Of a stretch of 64,000 bases of DNA, positions 39,587-49,566 are shown piece after piece. The position numbers were made by a program, and so were the translations under genes. The notes under the pieces were generated by a model that saw only the letters and a program-made list of their open reading frames with translations, made no database searches and was not told the DNA's origin. The DNA lies in the NCBI RefSeq assembly GCF_030143245.1, contig NZ_JARJNS010000007.1:62001-126000 (forward strand), written 5' to 3'. Source of the stretch: Rhabdaerophilum sp. SD176. Its GTDB lineage: Bacteria; Pseudomonadota; Alphaproteobacteria; Rhizobiales; Beijerinckiaceae. How positions within the stretch are numbered: the stretch's first letter is position 1; each line of letters begins with the position of its first letter.

Positions 39587-41170
39587 ATGAATAGACGTAT
39601 TGTTCTTGCGCTGGCTTTGGCGACGACGGCTCTTTCGAGCCTGCCTGCGATGGCGCAGAAATCCGGTGGCACTCTGGTGCAGATCACCCAGCCCGAGCCG
39701 CCGAATCTCGCCCCCTATATCTCGACCTCAGCCCCGATTGGCCAGGTCACGGCGAAAGTGTTCGACGGATTGCTCGAATACGGGTTCGACCTCAAGCCAA
39801 AACCTTCTCTGGCCGAGAGTTTTGAGGTCGCGCCGGATGGCAAGGCCATCACTTTCAAGCTGCGCAAGGATGTGAAGTTCCACGATGGCAAACCCTTCAC
39901 GTCGGCAGATGTTCAGTTCACCATCATGGAAGTGCTGAAGAAGAACCACCCGCGCGGTATCGCCACGTTTCGCGATGTGACTGCGGTCGAAACCCCGGAT
40001 GCGCATACCGCAATCTTGCGGCTCGCGATCCCGGCACCTTACATCCTGAAGGCGCTGTCATCCTATGAAAGCCCGATGTTGCCCAAGCATGTCTACGGAC
40101 AGGGCGATATCAAGACGCACGCCAATGCGAACACGCCGATTGGCTCCGGCCCGTTCAAGTTCGGCGAATGGCGTCGTGGCGAGTTTGTCCGCCTGGATAA
40201 GAACCCCAGCTATTGGCGCGCCGGTCTTCCTTATCTCGACCGGATTGTCGTGCGCTTCATCGCCGACGCTTCGACCCGCACGGCGGTTCTAGAAAAGGGC
40301 GAGGCCCATGTCGCAGGCCTCGGCGCTGTGCCCTACAACGATGCGAAAAAGCTGGCACTGCGCCCCAATATCGAAGTGAGCACCAAGGGCACAGAGATGA
40401 TCTCGCCCATCGTCGAATTGCTCTTCAACACCAAGCAGGCGCCTTTCGACAACCCGAAAGTTCGTCAGGCCATTTCCTACGCTGTGGATCGGAAATTCGT
40501 CATCGAGAATGTCTGGTTTGGCTTCGGCAAGCCGGCTATGGGCATCATCAGCTCGAACTTCCAGCCCTCGGGTCTCTTTGCACCGGGCATCGACTTCACC
40601 GTGGCCGATCGTATCGAGCGCGCCAACAAGCTGCTCGACGAGGCTGGTTTCCCGAGGAAGGCCGATGGCACGCGCTTCGAATTCACGCATGACATCACGC
40701 CCTATGGCGAGGAATGGCAGCGCTTTGGTGAGACGGTTCAGCAAAATCTTGCGCAGATCGGTGTCAAGGCAACGCTGCGCTACGAGGATCTGCCGAAATG
40801 GTTGAAGCGTACGTACACAGACTATGATTTTGCGATCACATCAAACTTCCTCTTCAACCTCGCGGATCCTGTGCTCGGCGTTCATCGTGGCGTCCATTCG
40901 GATCGTATACGTCCCGGCACCGTCTTCGTGAATGGATCGCGCTGGTCCAGCCCGGAAACGGACGCCTTGATGGACAAGGCGGCTGTTGAGACCAACGACG
41001 CAACACGTGGCAAACTCTATGCCGAGTTTGTACAAAGAGTCTCCGAAGCAAGTCCCGTTGCTTACATTCTAGAAGTGCAGTTTCCGACTGTTATTAACAA
41101 GCAATTCAAGAACGTGATCGATACCCCACTGGGCATCTATGGCAATTTTGCGACCGTACACCGGCAGTAA
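39587..41170 (+). CDS. Peptide ABC transporter substrate-binding protein (DppA/OppA-like)
   Basis: A 527-residue solute-binding protein family 5 member with a Sec signal (MNRRIVLALALATTALSSLPAMAQ), GLLEYGFDLKPKPSLAESFEVAPDGKAITFKLRKDVKFHDGKPFTSADV and VRQAISYAVDRKF, which are hallmarks of the Dpp/Opp class. The start at 39587 follows AGGAGAGGG; the frame is open 21 bp further. It opens the transporter operon, and a terminator-like hairpin follows it. The ligand is unknown; the amidase and racemase suggest an amino-acid amide or peptide-like compound. Confidence 0.92.
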   Translation: MNRRIVLALALATTALSSLPAMAQKSGGTLVQITQPEPPNLAPYISTSAPIGQVTAKVFDGLLEYGFDLKPKPSLAESFEVAPDGKAITFKLRKDVKFHDGKPFTSADVQFTIMEVLKKNHPRGIATFRDVTAVETPDAHTAILRLAIPAPYILKALSSYESPMLPKHVYGQGDIKTHANANTPIGSGPFKFGEWRRGEFVRLDKNPSYWRAGLPYLDRIVVRFIADASTRTAVLEKGEAHVAGLGAVPYNDAKKLALRPNIEVSTKGTEMISPIVELLFNTKQAPFDNPKVRQAISYAVDRKFVIENVWFGFGKPAMGIISSNFQPSGLFAPGIDFTVADRIERANKLLDEAGFPRKADGTRFEFTHDITPYGEEWQRFGETVQQNLAQIGVKATLRYEDLPKWLKRTYTDYDFAITSNFLFNLADPVLGVHRGVHSDRIRPGTVFVNGSRWSSPETDALMDKAAVETNDATRGKLYAEFVQRVSEASPVAYILEVQFPTVINKQFKNVIDTPLGIYGNFATVHRQ

Positions 41171-41191
41171 GAACGCACGACAATAGCCTGC

Positions 41192-41231
41192 GGGTGGCCT
41201 TCATTACTTGTTGGCCGCCCTCTTTATTTTT
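41192..41231 (+). terminator. Hairpin with U-rich tail between binding protein and permease
   Basis: GGGTGGCC pairs with GGCCGCCC (8 bp including one G-T pair, 13-nt loop) and is followed by TCTTTATTTTT. It probably gives partial termination, so that the binding protein exceeds the membrane parts. Confidence 0.65.
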
Positions 41232-41245
41232 GCTGGAGAGTTGGC

Positions 41246-42229
41246 ATGAAATCCGGTTCGTTGGGAAGTTACATCGTACGGCGCCTCTTGCAGACGATAC
41301 CTGTTATCCTGGGCGTTGTTGTTGTTAATTTCCTTCTGCTCCAGCTTGCGCCCGGTGATCTCGCAACGGTGCTTGCCGGTGAAGCCGGCGGTGCGCCAAA
41401 GGAATACATTGATCAGCTGCGCGCCCGGTTCGGCCACGATCAACCCGTTTACGTACAGCTTTTCAATTACATAAAAAATCTTCTGGTTCTCGATCTCGGC
41501 TATTCCTTCCGCCAGAGTGCGCCGGTTCTGGAACTCCTGCTCATGCGATTGGGACCGACCCTCTTGCTGATGGGATCGACGCTGGTGGTTTCGCTCGGAC
41601 TCGGCGTCCTTATGGGTCTTCTGGCCGCGCTTTGGGTCCGCACGTGGAAGGATCATGTGATTTCGGTGGCGGCCGTCATCGTCTACGCGACACCGCTCTT
41701 CTGGGTCGGCCTGATGCTGGTCCTGGTCTTCTCGATCTGGCTCGACTGGTTCCCGACATCAGGCATGGAGAATGTTGTCGCGTTTCACGAGGGCTGGAAC
41801 CGTGTCGTTGACATTGCCCACCATCTGGTCTTGCCGACAATCACACTCTCGCTCTTCTACCTCGCGCTTTACGCGCGGTTGATGCGTGCCTCGATGCTGG
41901 AGCAACGCGGCCTCGACTATGTCACCACTGCCCGTGCAAAAGGGCAGACGGACCGGAAGATCACAACCCGGCACGTCTTCCGCAACGCATTGCTGCCGGT
42001 CGTGACCATGGCAGGCGTTCAGACGGGTGGTCTGCTGGGAGGCTCTGTAGTGGTTGAAGCCATCTTTGCCTGGCCAGGCCTCGGGCAGCTCGCATATCAG
42101 TCGCTTTTCGCGCGCGATTACAATCTGCTTCTCGGCATCTTTTTCATGTCGGCAGTGCTTGTCGTCATCGTCAATCTGATCGTCGATGTCATCTATGTCT
42201 TCCTAGACCCACGCATCCGGATTGGGTGA
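41246..42229 (+). CDS. Peptide ABC transporter permease (DppB-like)
   Basis: A 327-residue inner-membrane permease with six predicted spans. The N-terminus YIVRRLLQTIPVILGVVVVNFLLLQLAPGD is typical of DppB, and the EAA loop is RASMLEQRGLDYVTTARAKGQTDRKI. GGAGAG precedes the ATG. It is the second gene of a complete dpp-type operon. Confidence 0.93.
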   Translation: MKSGSLGSYIVRRLLQTIPVILGVVVVNFLLLQLAPGDLATVLAGEAGGAPKEYIDQLRARFGHDQPVYVQLFNYIKNLLVLDLGYSFRQSAPVLELLLMRLGPTLLLMGSTLVVSLGLGVLMGLLAALWVRTWKDHVISVAAVIVYATPLFWVGLMLVLVFSIWLDWFPTSGMENVVAFHEGWNRVVDIAHHLVLPTITLSLFYLALYARLMRASMLEQRGLDYVTTARAKGQTDRKITTRHVFRNALLPVVTMAGVQTGGLLGGSVVVEAIFAWPGLGQLAYQSLFARDYNLLLGIFFMSAVLVVIVNLIVDVIYVFLDPRIRIG

Positions 42230-42234
42230 GCGCC

Positions 42235-43058
42235 ATGAAAAAGTTCTGGTCCCGGTTTCTTGGCAATCCCCGCGTCTATCTCGGTCTTATCTGGCTGGGA
42301 TTGCTGCTCCTCGTTGCAATTTCTGCGAATGTGCTGGCTCCAACCGACCCCTTTGCCATCGTTGGAAAGCCAATGGCCCCGCCCGGAGGTGAATTCTGGC
42401 TTGGCACGGATAGTCTCGGGCGCAATGTTCTGGCTGGCCTCATTCATGGTTCCCGCGCAACAATCCTCATTGCTGTTCTCGCGACACTGTTTGCTGTCGC
42501 CTTCGGTACCTTGATCGGGGCTATTGCCGGATACTATGGCGGCTTGATCGACAATGTTCTCATGCGCTTTACCGAATTCTTTCAAACTATACCCTCGTTC
42601 CTTTTTGCCATTGTGCTGATCGCAATCCTGTCACCCTCGGCACTCAATCTCGTGGTTGCGATTGCTACAGTGAGTTGGCCTCCCATTGCACGGGTCGTTC
42701 GCGGCGAGGTCCTGACCGTCAAGTCGCGGGAGTTTGTGCAGGCCGCAGTCGTTGCAGGTCAAGGCGATGCCGCGATTCTGCTGAAACAGGTTCTGCCAAA
42801 CACGTTGTCACCGCTCATCGTCACCGGGTCGCTACTGATCGCGACGGCAATTCTGGTTGAGAGTGCGTTGTCCTTTCTTGGACTTGGCGCCCCCAATTTG
42901 ATGAGCTGGGGCTTCATGATCGGGGCCGGCCGCTCATTCATGCGCGAGGCGTGGTGGCTCGTCACCGTTCCGGGCATCGCCATCCTGCTCACTGTTCTGG
43001 CCATCAACCTGGTGGGTGAAGGCCTGAACGATGCACTCAACCCGAGGCTCGCGGATCT

Positions 43059-43062
<4 letters not shown>
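42235..43062 (+). CDS. Peptide ABC transporter permease (DppC-like)
   Basis: A 275-residue permease: N-terminal span, then LGTDSLGRNVLAGLIHGSRATI (DppC signature) and the EAA region VVRGEVLTVKSREFVQAAVVAGQGD. The ATG at 42235 or a GTG at 42226, which overlaps the dppB stop, could be the start; neither has a clear ribosome site. It overlaps the ATPase gene by 4 bp (ATGA). Confidence 0.92.
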
Positions 43063-44681
<1,619 letters not shown>

Positions 44682-44953
44682 ATCGTTCATTGGTGTGGCG
44701 GTGTCGTTGCTTGGCATATCCGCGTAAGGAAGCAATCGATGCCCCCGGATGTCAGCCAAACCAAGCCGAAGCCTATTGACCGAATACAATCGGCGTTGGT
44801 TTTCCAGACGCCTTGAACATCCGGTTTCGGTCAACCTCCCAGACACCACGAACGGCCCCTCTGGCGGCGCTTCCCTGCCACTGCATGCCGAAGACGGCTT
44901 GCCAAGGTTGAAATTGACGCGAGAGTGGTCTCCTCGTCCCGAAGAGTTTCCTC
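44682..44953. other. Gap before the XRE-cupin gene
   Basis: About 270 bp after the peptide transporter operon. No convincing gene is seen. It probably holds the promoter of the XRE-cupin regulator, but no clear -35/-10 pair is visible. Confidence 0.4.
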
Positions 44954-45589
44954 ATGACCTCCAAAGCCACGATTGTTGATCTCCCGGCCGGTGTCCGCCG
45001 CACCCCAAAAAAAGGGATGCGGACGGATGTCGAAAAATCGGTCGGAGTCGAAATCCGGACGCTGCGGCAAGCAGCAGGTCTCTCCGCCATCGAACTGGCC
45101 AACCGGACCGGCCTGTCGAATGCCATGCTGTCCCGCATCGAACGCGGCAATGTTTCGCCGTCGCTGGCCTCTCTCGCCAAGATCGCCGGGGCTTTGCAGG
45201 TGCCGGTCGGGCGGCTCTTCGCGAATGTGGAGAGCCGAAGTGATTGCTCCATCGTCCGGGCCGGGCAGGGCATCGTCGTCAAGCGTTTCGGGACCAAGGC
45301 CGATCAGGAATACCAGCTCCTTGGCAATCTGCTCTCCGGCCATCTCTTCGTGGAGCCCTACCTCATCACCATCACCGCGCCGATCCGCGAGAAGGCGGCC
45401 TTCCAGCATACGGGCGTCGAATTCATCCATGTCATCAGCGGTTCGATGGTCTACAAATATGGCGAGACCACGCAGACCCTCTCGCAAGGGGATTCCATGC
45501 TGTTCGACTGCAACGGAACCCATGGCCCTCAGGAAGCCATCCTCCTTCCCATTCGTTATCTTTCGGTGCTGGTGAACCTCCGGACGTGA
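44954..45589 (+). CDS. XRE-family regulator with C-terminal cupin domain
   Basis: A 211-residue regulator. The helix-turn-helix at residues ~30-90 (VEIRTLRQAAGLSAIELANRTGLSNAMLSRIERGNVSPSLASLAKIAGAL) is followed by a cupin effector domain (FQHTGVEFIHVISGSMVYKYGE; GDSMLFDCNGTHGPQ). This layout is common in regulators of amino-acid and polyamine catabolism and uptake (PuuR-like). Located just upstream of the amino-acid transporter genes, which it probably controls. No clear ribosome site precedes the ATG. Confidence 0.9.
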   Translation: MTSKATIVDLPAGVRRTPKKGMRTDVEKSVGVEIRTLRQAAGLSAIELANRTGLSNAMLSRIERGNVSPSLASLAKIAGALQVPVGRLFANVESRSDCSIVRAGQGIVVKRFGTKADQEYQLLGNLLSGHLFVEPYLITITAPIREKAAFQHTGVEFIHVISGSMVYKYGETTQTLSQGDSMLFDCNGTHGPQEAILLPIRYLSVLVNLRT

Positions 45590-45736
45590 TGGAAGGTCCT
45601 AACGGGCTGATTTTCGTAGAAGTTTACTGATGGTTAATTCAACGCTCCCGCGATTGACGATGAAAATGAGCAGGTTAGCCTCACTCTGAATACAAAAAGC
45701 CAACGCAACGGGATTGGCTGGATCAGGGAGGACACC

Positions 45737-46561
45737 ATGACACCGCAGAAAAAGGCGCGCAGCATTTGGCAGCGCGGCAGGTCCGCAATTCTGGTAGCCG
45801 CCGCTCTTGCCTTCTGTAGCCTCGCGCCGACGGGCGCCACCGCACAGCAGAGTTGCCCCAAGACCATCAAAGTCGCAACCGAAGGCGCCTTTCCTCCCTG
45901 GAACTATGTGGATGCGAATGGCAAGCTTGCAGGCTGGGATATCGAGATCACCGCCGCCCTGTGCAAGGCCATCGGTGCGGATTGCCCGATTGCGGCCCAG
46001 GCTTGGGACGGCATCATTCCCGGGCTTCAGGCCGGGAAGTTCGACGCCATCATCGCCCAGATGTCGATGACGCCGAAACGGATGGAACAGGTCGATTTCA
46101 CGATCAAATACAAGGAAAGCTCCAGCCGTTTTGTGGCCAAGAAGGGCGCGGTCACCAACGTTACACCCGCGGCGCTGAAATCGAAGACGATCGGTGTCCA
46201 GCGCGGTGCTGCCCAGCGCACCTGGCTCGAGGAGCAAGGCTATTCCAACATCCGCCACTATGAGACCACACAGGCCGTGGAACTCGACCTGATCGCCGGG
46301 CGCATCGATCTGCTGATCCAGAATACGGCGACTTCGTCGCTGGTGTTCTTCAAGCGCCCGGAATCCAAGGATTTCGAGTTCGTCGGCCCCGAGTTCAAGG
46401 GTGGCACGCTGGGTGCCGGACAGGCGATCGCCATCCGGAAAGGCGACAACACGTTGCGGGAATGCTTCAACACGGCCATCCGCGCCATCCGCAAAAGCGG
46501 CGAGTACGATGCGATCAGCGCGAAGTACGTTCCGTTCAAGCTGCTGACCGAAGACCAGTAA
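45737..46561 (+). CDS. Polar amino-acid ABC transporter substrate-binding protein
   Basis: A 274-residue family 3 solute-binding protein with a signal peptide (SAILVAAALAFCSLAPTGATAQ, residues ~14-35) and IKVATEGAFPPWNYVDANGKLAGWDIEITAALCKAIGADC, the classic lysine/arginine/ornithine-type fold. GGGAGG precedes the ATG. Two cysteines (in QQSCPKT and ADCPIA) may form a disulfide. It is the first gene of a three-component uptake unit under the XRE-cupin regulator. Confidence 0.92.
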   Translation: MTPQKKARSIWQRGRSAILVAAALAFCSLAPTGATAQQSCPKTIKVATEGAFPPWNYVDANGKLAGWDIEITAALCKAIGADCPIAAQAWDGIIPGLQAGKFDAIIAQMSMTPKRMEQVDFTIKYKESSSRFVAKKGAVTNVTPAALKSKTIGVQRGAAQRTWLEEQGYSNIRHYETTQAVELDLIAGRIDLLIQNTATSSLVFFKRPESKDFEFVGPEFKGGTLGAGQAIAIRKGDNTLRECFNTAIRAIRKSGEYDAISAKYVPFKLLTEDQ

Positions 46562-46585
46562 GGCCTCGGTTGATCGGCGCCCGGT

Positions 46586-47260
46586 ATGTTTGACGCCCTG
46601 ATCACCTATCGCGTTCAACTGCTGACGGGGGCCGGGCTGACAATCCTCGTGGCGGTGGCAAGCCTTATGCTTGCCACCGGAATTGGCCTGCTGGGCGCCA
46701 TGGCCAAGCTCTATGGCCCGCGAGTCACGAAAATTGCACTCGGTGCCTACACGACCGTGATGCGCGGAATCCCCGACCTTGTGGTGATCCTGCTCATCTA
46801 TTTCGGCGGAACGGTCACACTTTCGAAGTTGCGCGGTTCCTATTTCGAGGTCGAGCCCTTCACTGCCGGCGTGGTGGCCCTCGGGATCATTTCCGGCGCC
46901 TACATGACGGAAGTGTTCCGTGGCGCCATTCAGGCCGTGCCGAAGGGACAGATCGAGGCCGCGCGCGCCCTTGGCCTGCGGCCGTTTCCGCTCTTCACCC
47001 TCGTAATCCTGCCCCAGGCCTGGCGGATCGCGCTGCCCGGCTTTGGCAATCAATGGCTGATCCTGCTGAAACATACATCGCTGATTTCAGTCGTGGGCCT
47101 TGAGGAACTGATGCGGAAGTCGGTCATTGTCGCCGGAGCCACGCAGCAGCCCTTCACGATCTACAGCGCGACGGCCGTTTCCTACCTCGTGATGACGATC
47201 CTCTCCATGCAGGCACTGAAGCGGTTCGAGCGACGGCTCGAGCGCAGTTACCAGAGATAA
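46586..47260 (+). CDS. Amino-acid ABC transporter permease (HisQ/GlnP type)
   Basis: A 224-residue membrane protein with the EAA loop AVPKGQIEAARALGLRPFPLFTLVILPQAWRIALPGFGNQW of the His/Glu/Gln/Arg permease family and TVMRGIPDLVVILLIYFGG. It lies 24 bp after the binding-protein gene and pairs with the next gene as the channel heterodimer. Confidence 0.92.
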   Translation: MFDALITYRVQLLTGAGLTILVAVASLMLATGIGLLGAMAKLYGPRVTKIALGAYTTVMRGIPDLVVILLIYFGGTVTLSKLRGSYFEVEPFTAGVVALGIISGAYMTEVFRGAIQAVPKGQIEAARALGLRPFPLFTLVILPQAWRIALPGFGNQWLILLKHTSLISVVGLEELMRKSVIVAGATQQPFTIYSATAVSYLVMTILSMQALKRFERRLERSYQR

Positions 47261-47266
47261 GGCGCC

Positions 47267-47989
47267 ATGCTGGATCTGCGGATTTCCGTTGAAAGCCTGC
47301 CAAAACTCGCCAAAGGAGCAACCCTGACGCTGGAGCTTGCCGCTCTCGTTCTTGTTACGGCGGCGATCCTGTCGATCCCCGTCGCCTTTGCGCTGAATGC
47401 CCGACGCAGCTGGGTCTCCCGGGCGGCGGAAGCCTATGTGATGCTGTTCCGTGGCACGCCGGCGATGATCCAGATCTTCCTGGTCTATTATGGCACCAGC
47501 CAGTTTGCGTGGTTTCGCGAGTCGGTCTTCTGGCCGATTTTCCGCGAGCCCTATTGGTGCGCAGTGGTTGCGCTGGGGCTGAATGGCGCTGCTTATACCG
47601 GCAATATCCTGGCGGGCGCGATCCGCGCTGTCCCGCAGGGAACCATTGAGGCGGGCCGTGCGCTGGGCCTGGATTGGTTCAAGCTCCAGCGCTTCATCGT
47701 CATCCCGCAAGCCGTGCGGATCGGCTTTCCCGCCTACACGAATGAGGTCATACAGACCGTGAAGGCGACCTCGCTTGCCAGCACCATCACGCTGATTGAA
47801 CTCACCGGTTCCGCCCAGATGCTCGTGAACGACACCTATGCGCCCTACGAGGTCTTCCTTGCTGCGGCTGCCATGTATCTCGCGATCACTTTCGTTCTCG
47901 CTGTCCTTTTCCGCCACATCGAGAACCACCTCTATCGCGCTGGCCGCGACCCGGCCGCCCAAAACCTGAAAACGGCTGTTGAAGCCTGA
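47267..47989 (+). CDS. Amino-acid ABC transporter permease (HisM/GlnP type)
   Basis: A 240-residue permease with VMLFRGTPAMIQIFLVYYG and the EAA loop AVPQGTIEAGRALGLDWFKLQRFIVIPQAVRIGFPAYTNE. It starts 6 bp after the previous permease. No HisP/GlnQ-type ATPase gene follows; the next gene encodes a soluble prephenate-dehydratase-like protein. Confidence 0.92.
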   Translation: MLDLRISVESLPKLAKGATLTLELAALVLVTAAILSIPVAFALNARRSWVSRAAEAYVMLFRGTPAMIQIFLVYYGTSQFAWFRESVFWPIFREPYWCAVVALGLNGAAYTGNILAGAIRAVPQGTIEAGRALGLDWFKLQRFIVIPQAVRIGFPAYTNEVIQTVKATSLASTITLIELTGSAQMLVNDTYAPYEVFLAAAAMYLAITFVLAVLFRHIENHLYRAGRDPAAQNLKTAVEA

Positions 47990-48008
47990 AGCCGAAGGAC
48001 CGCCCGGA

Positions 48009-48599
48009 ATGACAACGCCACTTCGATTTGGAACCCTCGGAACCGAAGGCAGCAATCATTCAATGATTGTCCGGAAATACGTTGCCTTCCGGAATCTCGA
48101 AGATGCAGAGATCGTGCTGTATACCGATTTTCGCGACGCTTTCGAGGCGCTGGTGGCAGGCGATCTCGATTTCATTCTGCAGGTCTCGGTGCATCCCTCT
48201 CATACGGAAATGTCAGCGCGATACGTGCATCGCGTTCATGTCGTCGATACCTTCATCGCACCGAGCAAATCACTGGCGATCATCTCGCGGCTAGATGTCG
48301 AGCAACCACGATCCATCGCCTTCCAGCCCGCCACGAAGCACTACGCCGATCTTAGCGCTTGGCCCTACCAGATCGACGAAGTGTCCATCATGACGGTTGC
48401 GGAAGGGCTGCAAGCCGGGCGGTTTGATTCAGGCATCACATCGGTGGAGCTGGTTGAACAGGCCCCGGATCGTTTTCGGATCGACCAACTCTTCGGCCCC
48501 ATCACCGATGTCTGGGTACTTTTTGGCCGGAGACCGCTGGATATCCGCTCGCTTTCGGTCTGGCCCGACGCACCCGTATGCAGGTATTTCCATGAGTGA
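48009..48599 (+). CDS. Prephenate dehydratase/decarboxylase-fold protein (BacA-like)
   Basis: A 196-residue protein. RFGTLGTEGSNHSMIVRKYVAF resembles the GxxGxxS/T start of prephenate dehydratase and of the bacilysin-pathway prephenate decarboxylase BacA. A two-lobed type 2 periplasmic-binding-like fold is implied (FRDAFEALVAGDLDFILQVSVHPSHTEM; GITSVELVEQAPDRF). It has no signal peptide, so it acts in the cytoplasm. There is no ACT domain and the dehydratase TRF motif is not evident. Annotation as an enzyme is uncertain; it could bind or convert a chorismate-derived or amino-acid-like compound brought in by the transporter. GAAGGA lies before the ATG at 48009. Confidence 0.62.
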   Translation: MTTPLRFGTLGTEGSNHSMIVRKYVAFRNLEDAEIVLYTDFRDAFEALVAGDLDFILQVSVHPSHTEMSARYVHRVHVVDTFIAPSKSLAIISRLDVEQPRSIAFQPATKHYADLSAWPYQIDEVSIMTVAEGLQAGRFDSGITSVELVEQAPDRFRIDQLFGPITDVWVLFGRRPLDIRSLSVWPDAPVCRYFHE

Positions 48600-48656
48600 A
48601 GACGCTTTGACTGCGGCATACCAGCCAGTCAATTCAGGAGGCCTCGGCACTTACCC

Positions 48657-49289
48657 TCAAATCTCCACGCCCTCTGCGAGCATCAGGGCATCCTCGACAT
48701 CAACGCCGAGATATCGGGCTGTCGTCTCGATCTTGGGGTGCCCCAGCAAGATTCGAACGGCGCGCAGATTGCCGGTTCGCTTGTAGATGAGGGATGCCTT
48801 CGTCCAGCGTGGCGAATACGTGCCGTAATCCAGCGGGCGCAAACCGATCGCCGTCACCCACTCATCGGCCAGCCTTGCATATTGCCGCGTGCTGAGGTGC
48901 GCGGATGGATCGCAGCGGCTGGGGAAGACGAAATCATCGAGCGTCCCGCCCCTCCGTTCGAGCCAGGCGAGCAGGCTTGAGCGCGCGGGTTCAACGATCT
49001 CGAACTGAACAGTTTTTCCAGTCTTCTGCTGGACGATGATGGCGCGTGCCTTCACAGAGCCACCGCTGATAACATCACCGATCTTCAGTTGCACCAGATC
49101 GCAGCCACGCACCTTGCTGTCGATGGCGAGATCGAGCAACGCGCGATCCCTGAGCCTTTGTTCGTGGTCGAGGTGAAACCGGATTGCCCAGATCTGCTTC
49201 ACCTTGAAGGAGCGCTTCGCGCCCACGAGGCGACCGCCATTCCAGGGTCTATGGTTGTCATATCCGGGGTCAAAGCGGGCTCGTCCCAT
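48657..49289 (-). CDS. Small tyrosine recombinase/integrase
   Basis: A 210-residue tyrosine recombinase of the short catalytic-domain type (GRARFDPGYDNHRPWNGGRLVGAKR, RLRDRALLDLAIDSKVRGCDLVQLKIGDV). The first catalytic Arg (KVRG), the second Arg, the LLGHPK histidine and the nucleophile Tyr (ARYLGV) are present. The HxxR box reads YSPR, with tyrosine for the usual histidine. The ATG at 49289 has GGAG 6 nt upstream. It is the only recombinase in the island, yet lies ~5.4 kb from the right end. It may have lost or altered activity. Confidence 0.88.
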   Translation of the reverse strand: MGRARFDPGYDNHRPWNGGRLVGAKRSFKVKQIWAIRFHLDHEQRLRDRALLDLAIDSKVRGCDLVQLKIGDVISGGSVKARAIIVQQKTGKTVQFEIVEPARSSLLAWLERRGGTLDDFVFPSRCDPSAHLSTRQYARLADEWVTAIGLRPLDYGTYSPRWTKASLIYKRTGNLRAVRILLGHPKIETTARYLGVDVEDALMLAEGVEI

Positions 49290-49301
49290 GATGCTCTCCA
49301 T

Positions 49302-49510
49302 CCTGGAACCCCCGCCCGGAGCGTTGAGCGCCTGGAATTTGACCGGCCGGTTTCACGCGACGCTCGAATTGAATTGGCTTGGGAGAGTGTCGGCTTCCGG
49401 AATTTGCCTTGCGCGGCATAAGTGACCGCCTTGGCGGCACTTGGCCGTCATTGCATTCAATGATCCCTAAAGAACGTGAGAAGCCTCACAACCAAGCGCT
49501 TGCGCCCTCC
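49302..49510. other. Gap between integrase and nitroreductase promoter
   Basis: About 210 bp between divergent genes. No additional gene or repeat is seen. It should contain the integrase promoter. Confidence 0.4.
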
Positions 49511-49552
49511 TATAATGTTAGATATCAAACTATATATCGTTTGATATCTAAC
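49511..49552 (+). promoter_or_regulatory. -10 box and perfect 14-bp inverted-repeat operator
   Basis: TATAAT (49511-49516) is followed at once by GTTAGATATCAAAC (49517-49530), an 8-bp spacer and the exact complement GTTTGATATCTAAC (49539-49552). The operator covers the expected transcription start and ends 14 bp before the ATG at 49567. MarR repressors commonly bind such sites, and a MarR gene is the second gene of the operon, so autorepression is likely. The -35 region is poor. Confidence 0.8.
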
Positions 49553-49566
49553 CAATGGAGAGAGCC

